Shown here piece by piece: positions 60,562-64,000 of a stretch of DNA of 64,000 bases (within the stretch, counting starts at the first letter, position 1; each line of letters begins with the position of its first letter). The notes under the pieces are model-generated. The model did not search any database and was not told the origin of the DNA. It saw nothing but the letters and a program-made list of their open reading frames with translations. Made by a program: the position numbers and the translations under genes. The stretch is from Hyphomicrobium denitrificans ATCC 51888 (lineage in GTDB: Bacteria; Pseudomonadota; Alphaproteobacteria; Rhizobiales; Hyphomicrobiaceae). The stretch is from NCBI RefSeq assembly GCF_000143145.1, contig NC_014313.1:2294001-2358000 (forward strand), in the 5' to 3' direction.

Positions 60562-61971
60562 ATGAGTTCGAAGTTCACGGACTACATCGTCAAGGATTTG
60601 AGCCTGGCGGAGTGGGGCCGCAAGGAAATCGCGATCGCCGAGACGGAAATGCCCGGCCTCATGGCGACGCGCGAGGAATACGGCACCTCGAAGCCGCTCA
60701 AGGGCGCTCGCATCGCGGGCTCGCTCCACATGACGATTCAGACCGCGGTGCTGATCGAGACGCTCGCGGCCCTCGGCGCCGACGTCCGCTGGGTGTCGTG
60801 CAACATCTATTCGACCCAGGATCATGCGGCCGCCGCGATCGCGGCCGCCGGCATCCCGGTCTTCGCCTGGAAAGGCGAAAGCCTCGTCGAATACTGGGAT
60901 TACACGCGCAAGCTCTTTGAGTGGGGCGACGGCGGCGTACCAAACATGATCCTCGACGACGGCGGCGACGCGACGCTGTTCATCCACCTCGGACTCCGCG
61001 CCGAGACCGGCGATACCGGCTTCCTCGACAAGGCGGGCTCGGAAGAAGAAGAGGTTCTTTTCGCGCTCATCAAGAAGACGCTGAAAGAGAAGCCCAAGGG
61101 CTGGTTCGCGACCGTTGCAACCAACATCAAGGGCGTTTCGGAAGAAACGACGACGGGCGTGCACCGTCTCTACGAAATGCAGAAGAACGGCACGCTGCTG
61201 TTCCCGGCGATCAACGTCAACGACAGCGTCACCAAGTCGAAATTCGACAACCTCTATGGCTGCCGTGAAAGCCTCGTCGACGGCATCCGTCGCGGCACCG
61301 ACGTCATGATGGCCGGCAAGATCGCCATGGTTGCGGGTTTCGGCGACGTCGGCAAAGGCTCGGCCGCGTCACTGCGCAACGCCGGCTGCCGCGTCATGGT
61401 CTCCGAGATCGACCCGATCTGCGCCCTGCAGGCGGCGATGGAAGGCTATGAAGTCGTGACGATGGAAGACGCCGCGCCGCGCGCCGACATCTTCGTCACC
61501 GCGACGGGCAACAAGGACATCATCACGGTCGACCACATGCGGGCGATGAAAGACCGCGCGATCGTCTGCAACATCGGCCACTTCGACAACGAGATCCAGA
61601 TCGCCGGTCTCAAAAACTTCAAGTGGAACAACATCAAGCCGCAGGTCGACGAAATCGAGTTCCCGACGGGCCGCCGCATCATCCTCCTGTCCGAGGGACG
61701 GCTGGTGAACCTCGGCAATGCGATGGGGCATCCCTCGTTCGTCATGTCGGCGTCGTTCACGAACCAGACGCTGGCGCAGATCGAGCTGTTCACGAACCAC
61801 GGCAAGTACCACAAGGAAGTCTATACGTTGCCGAAGCACCTCGACGAGAAGGTCGCGATGCTGCACCTGTCGAAGATCGGTGTGAACCTCACCAAGCTGC
61901 GTCCTGATCAGGCCGCCTATATCGGCGTCAAGACGGAAGGCCCGTTCAAGCCCGATCACTACCGCTATTGA
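60562..61971 (+). CDS. ahcY: Adenosylhomocysteinase
   Basis: Hydrolyses S-adenosylhomocysteine to adenosine and homocysteine, relieving inhibition of methyltransferases. The 469-residue protein starts [20 protein letters not shown] with AGGAG 7 bases upstream. Substrate residues lie in [16 protein letters not shown] and [14 protein letters not shown]; the NAD site is [15 protein letters not shown]; the end KPDHYRY is the conserved C-terminus with catalytic Lys and Tyr. A terminator follows 39 bases after the stop. Confidence 0.97.
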   Translation: MSSKFTDYIVKDLSLAEWGRKEIAIAETEMPGLMATREEYGTSKPLKGARIAGSLHMTIQTAVLIETLAALGADVRWVSCNIYSTQDHAAAAIAAAGIPVFAWKGESLVEYWDYTRKLFEWGDGGVPNMILDDGGDATLFIHLGLRAETGDTGFLDKAGSEEEEVLFALIKKTLKEKPKGWFATVATNIKGVSEETTTGVHRLYEMQKNGTLLFPAINVNDSVTKSKFDNLYGCRESLVDGIRRGTDVMMAGKIAMVAGFGDVGKGSAASLRNAGCRVMVSEIDPICALQAAMEGYEVVTMEDAAPRADIFVTATGNKDIITVDHMRAMKDRAIVCNIGHFDNEIQIAGLKNFKWNNIKPQVDEIEFPTGRRIILLSEGRLVNLGNAMGHPSFVMSASFTNQTLAQIELFTNHGKYHKEVYTLPKHLDEKVAMLHLSKIGVNLTKLRPDQAAYIGVKTEGPFKPDHYRY

Positions 61972-62010
61972 GGCTTAAGCGGGTTCCGAGTGGACCCACA
62001 TCGGACGTCG

Positions 62011-62043
62011 AAAAGGGGCTTCTTCTGAAGCCCCTTTTCTTTT
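62011..62043 (+). terminator. Intrinsic terminator after ahcY
   Basis: Twelve-pair stem AAAAGGGGCTTC / GAAGCCCCTTTT around a 4-base loop, followed by CTTTTG. Confidence 0.9.
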
Positions 62044-62243
62044 GCAGCCGCCAGCCGCACACGGCCATCGCGGCGCGGGGGAAACACTTAAGAACCGTTT
62101 CGTCCTAACGGCTTGACCGCGCTGGCGATACCGCCCGGCGCACCCCATACTGCCGCTGATTCGTACTGCGTCGTTCGAAGCGATAAAGCGTTCGTGCCGC
62201 CCATATCAGGCGCGCGGGCGCCTATGCGGCTGCAGTGGGACGG

Positions 62244-64000
62244 ATGCGCCTTTCATATCCTCAAGACCCGAAGCTGACCACGCGACTGCAGCTGGCGCTG
62301 TTGCTCATCGCTGCGATGGCCTGCGTCGCGACGATGCTGGCGGGTTTCGTGAACGGCCATGGCATCGGCTCGGTCGACTTCGATTTCCGTCACACGTGGC
62401 TGTTTCTGACTGTCGCGGTCGGCGCGCTTGCGGCCATCGCCGTCATCTGGCGCATGGGCAGCATGGCGCGGCGGGAAGCACGGGCGGCGAAGTCCGAAAG
62501 CGTGCACCTGCGGCGAAATCTTGCCGCCGCCGATGCGATCATCCGCGCCGAACCGCAAGTGCTGGTGTTCTGGGAGCAAGGACAGGCGGTCCGCATCGTT
62601 TCGCATACGCTCGCGAGCGTTCCCGGGTTGCCGGAGCATCATGCGGAGATCCTGCGGTTCGGGCAGTGGCTCGAAAGCACGTCGGCGCATTCGCTCAAAG
62701 CCGCGCTCGACAAGCTCTTCGTCAACGGCCGCTCATTCAGCATCATTCTGAAGACGATCGCAGGCGGCATCATCGAGGCCGAAGGACGGGCGGCGGGCGG
62801 CCGCGCGGTGCTACGGCTCAAGGAGGTCTCCGGCTACAAGCTCGAGATCGCCCGCATCGAAGATCAGCACGCAACGCTTGCGCGCGATATCCGATCGAGC
62901 CGCGCGCTTCTCAACACCTTGCCGATGCCTGTCTGGCTGCGCGGGGTCGATAACCGCCTGATCTGGGTGAATGCCGCCTACGTTCAGGCCGTCGATGCCA
63001 AAAGCGAAATCGAAGTCCTCGAACATCAGATCGAATTATTGGAAGGCCGGCAGCGGAAATCGGTGTCACGCGCGCTTGCGGCTGGACAGACGTACCGATC
63101 GCGCATTCATCTCGTGTCGGGCGGCGAACGCAAGGCGCACGAGGTCGTCGTGCTTCCCGTCGATGGCATGACTGCGGGCGCCGCCGTCGACGTGACGGAC
63201 ATCGAAAGCGCGCAAGGCGAATTGGAGCGGCAAAGCTCGGCTTATGATCGCACGCTCGATCGCGTCGAGACTGCCGTCGCGATTTTCAGTCCAGACCACA
63301 AGCTGGCGTTCTATAACGCCGCTTTCGCAAAGCTCTGGTCGCTCGATACGGACTGGCTCGCGTCCAATCCGAGCGACAACGTCATTCTCGACCGGCTGCG
63401 CGAGATCGGCGTGCTCGAACCGGTCGTCAATCATCGCGACTGGAAGGCGCAGGTCCTCGCCTGCTATCAGACGGGAACGCCGTTCGACGACACCTGGAAT
63501 TTGACGGACGGCCGCATTCTTCACGTCATGGCCGAGCAGCGCCCGGACGGCGGCGTTACGTTCCTGTTCGCGGACGAAACCGAACGCCTGTCGCTCGAAA
63601 GCCGTTATAACGCTCTGATCGATGTGCAGCGCGAAACACTCAACAGCCTCAAGGAAGGCGTTGCGGTGTTCGGCACCAACGGCCGCTTGAAGCTGTTCAA
63701 CAAAGCCTTCTGCAACATCTGGCACATGCAGCAGAAGCGTCTCGCCGAGCTGCCGCACGTCGGCGAAGTCATCGCCGCCGCGCAGACGCTTCATCCCAAT
63801 AACGATACCTGGCGGCGCATCGGTCACGCGGTCACTGCGTTTCTCGACGAGCGTGAGACGTTCTCGGGGCAGATGACGCGCGATGACGGTGTCGTGGTCG
63901 ATTACGCCTTGATGCCGCTCCCCGATGGCGCGACGCTCATGACGTTCGCCGACGTGACCGACGCCAAGCGGGCCGAACGCGCCCTCGTCGAACGCAACGA
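62244..64000 (+). CDS. Multi-PAS sensor histidine kinase, N-terminal part (DivL/PleC-like; cut by window edge)
   Basis: Open from ATG 62244 to the end of the window (585 codons). Two N-terminal membrane segments (about residues 15-35 and 50-70) are followed by a coiled region and at least three PAS-like modules: LLNTLPMPVWLRGVDNRLIW, VETAVAIFSPDHKLAFYNAA and SLKEGVAVFGTNGRLKLFNK. The reading ends in a linker (RAERALVERN) just before the expected HisKA domain. In Rhizobiales a DivL-like kinase commonly follows ahcY. Whether it has His or Tyr at the phosphorylation site cannot be seen here. Confidence 0.85.
   Translation, partial: MRLSYPQDPKLTTRLQLALLLIAAMACVATMLAGFVNGHGIGSVDFDFRHTWLFLTVAVGALAAIAVIWRMGSMARREARAAKSESVHLRRNLAAADAIIRAEPQVLVFWEQGQAVRIVSHTLASVPGLPEHHAEILRFGQWLESTSAHSLKAALDKLFVNGRSFSIILKTIAGGIIEAEGRAAGGRAVLRLKEVSGYKLEIARIEDQHATLARDIRSSRALLNTLPMPVWLRGVDNRLIWVNAAYVQAVDAKSEIEVLEHQIELLEGRQRKSVSRALAAGQTYRSRIHLVSGGERKAHEVVVLPVDGMTAGAAVDVTDIESAQGELERQSSAYDRTLDRVETAVAIFSPDHKLAFYNAAFAKLWSLDTDWLASNPSDNVILDRLREIGVLEPVVNHRDWKAQVLACYQTGTPFDDTWNLTDGRILHVMAEQRPDGGVTFLFADETERLSLESRYNALIDVQRETLNSLKEGVAVFGTNGRLKLFNKAFCNIWHMQQKRLAELPHVGEVIAAAQTLHPNNDTWRRIGHAVTAFLDERETFSGQMTRDDGVVVDYALMPLPDGATLMTFADVTDAKRAERALVERN

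Overview
The window is a 64 kb chromosomal segment of a GC-rich alphaproteobacterium of the order Hyphomicrobiales (Rhizobiales). A Hyphomicrobium-like member is my best guess, inferred from gene content and not proven. The order call rests on several gene neighbourhoods familiar from this group: lepB-rnc-era, acpS-pdxJ, relA/spoT-rpoZ, smpB-dapA-slt, and pckA // chvI-chvG-hprK-manX-ptsH // ahcY followed by a multi-PAS sensor kinase. About 59 protein genes are supported. I see no tRNA, rRNA, CRISPR array, prophage or transposase gene.

Layout. 1-7.3 kb (minus strand): housekeeping genes (era, rnc, lepB, acpS, pdxJ, a DUF2062 membrane protein, relA/spoT, rpoZ). 7.6-14.4 kb: a NYN-domain protein, a family 5 uracil-DNA glycosylase, a peroxiredoxin-like protein that appears to lack its peroxidatic cysteine, smpB, dapA, a soluble lytic transglycosylase and an alpha/beta hydrolase. 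14.4-18.7 kb: an envelope cluster of a membrane-anchored protein with two helix-hairpin-helix modules, a 30-residue membrane peptide and a large OmpA protein with internal repeats. 19-23 kb: a siroheme-synthase-like protein with an eroded methyltransferase half, then a PQQ-type sugar dehydrogenase with a fused cytochrome c domain and a secreted beta-propeller protein.

23.3-26.6 kb is an accessory strip of very small genes, including csbD. Promoters of the alphaproteobacterial general stress type (GGAAC, 16-17 bases, CGTT) lie in front of two of them. A third such promoter precedes a 47-residue membrane protein and a small alarmone hydrolase near 36.7 kb, and a near-match precedes the cyclopropane-fatty-acid synthase gene. 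26.6-29 kb: an EmrAB-type efflux pair behind an intrinsic terminator. 29-30 kb: two single-domain response regulators. 30-32.7 kb: a nitric-oxide-response group (CopD-like membrane protein, NnrR-like regulator, NnrS) with a symmetric NnrR-type box in the divergent promoter.

33-52.6 kb is mixed: ybaK, rnk, a PaaK-like ligase, a DUF374 acyltransferase, cfa, DUF3175, glycosyltransferases, a periplasmic solute-binding protein, a GH3 glycosidase, an intradiol dioxygenase, a GIY-YIG gene bracketed by 32-base inverted repeats, an HAD phosphatase with palindromic repeats inside its coding sequence, an FNT channel coupled to a His-rich thioredoxin-fold protein, an ArnT-like transferase, pyrE and a dienelactone hydrolase. 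52.7-64 kb: pckA, the ChvI/ChvG two-component system, truncated HPr kinase with EIIA and HPr (a regulatory PTS with no sugar permease here), an orphan TadG-like protein, ahcY and the start of a DivL/PleC-like kinase.

The observations most worth following are the stress-promoter set, in particular the alarmone hydrolase; the repeat-bracketed GIY-YIG element; the in-frame palindromes of the HAD gene; the HHH/OmpA envelope cluster; and three near-perfect palindromes of unknown function in promoter regions.
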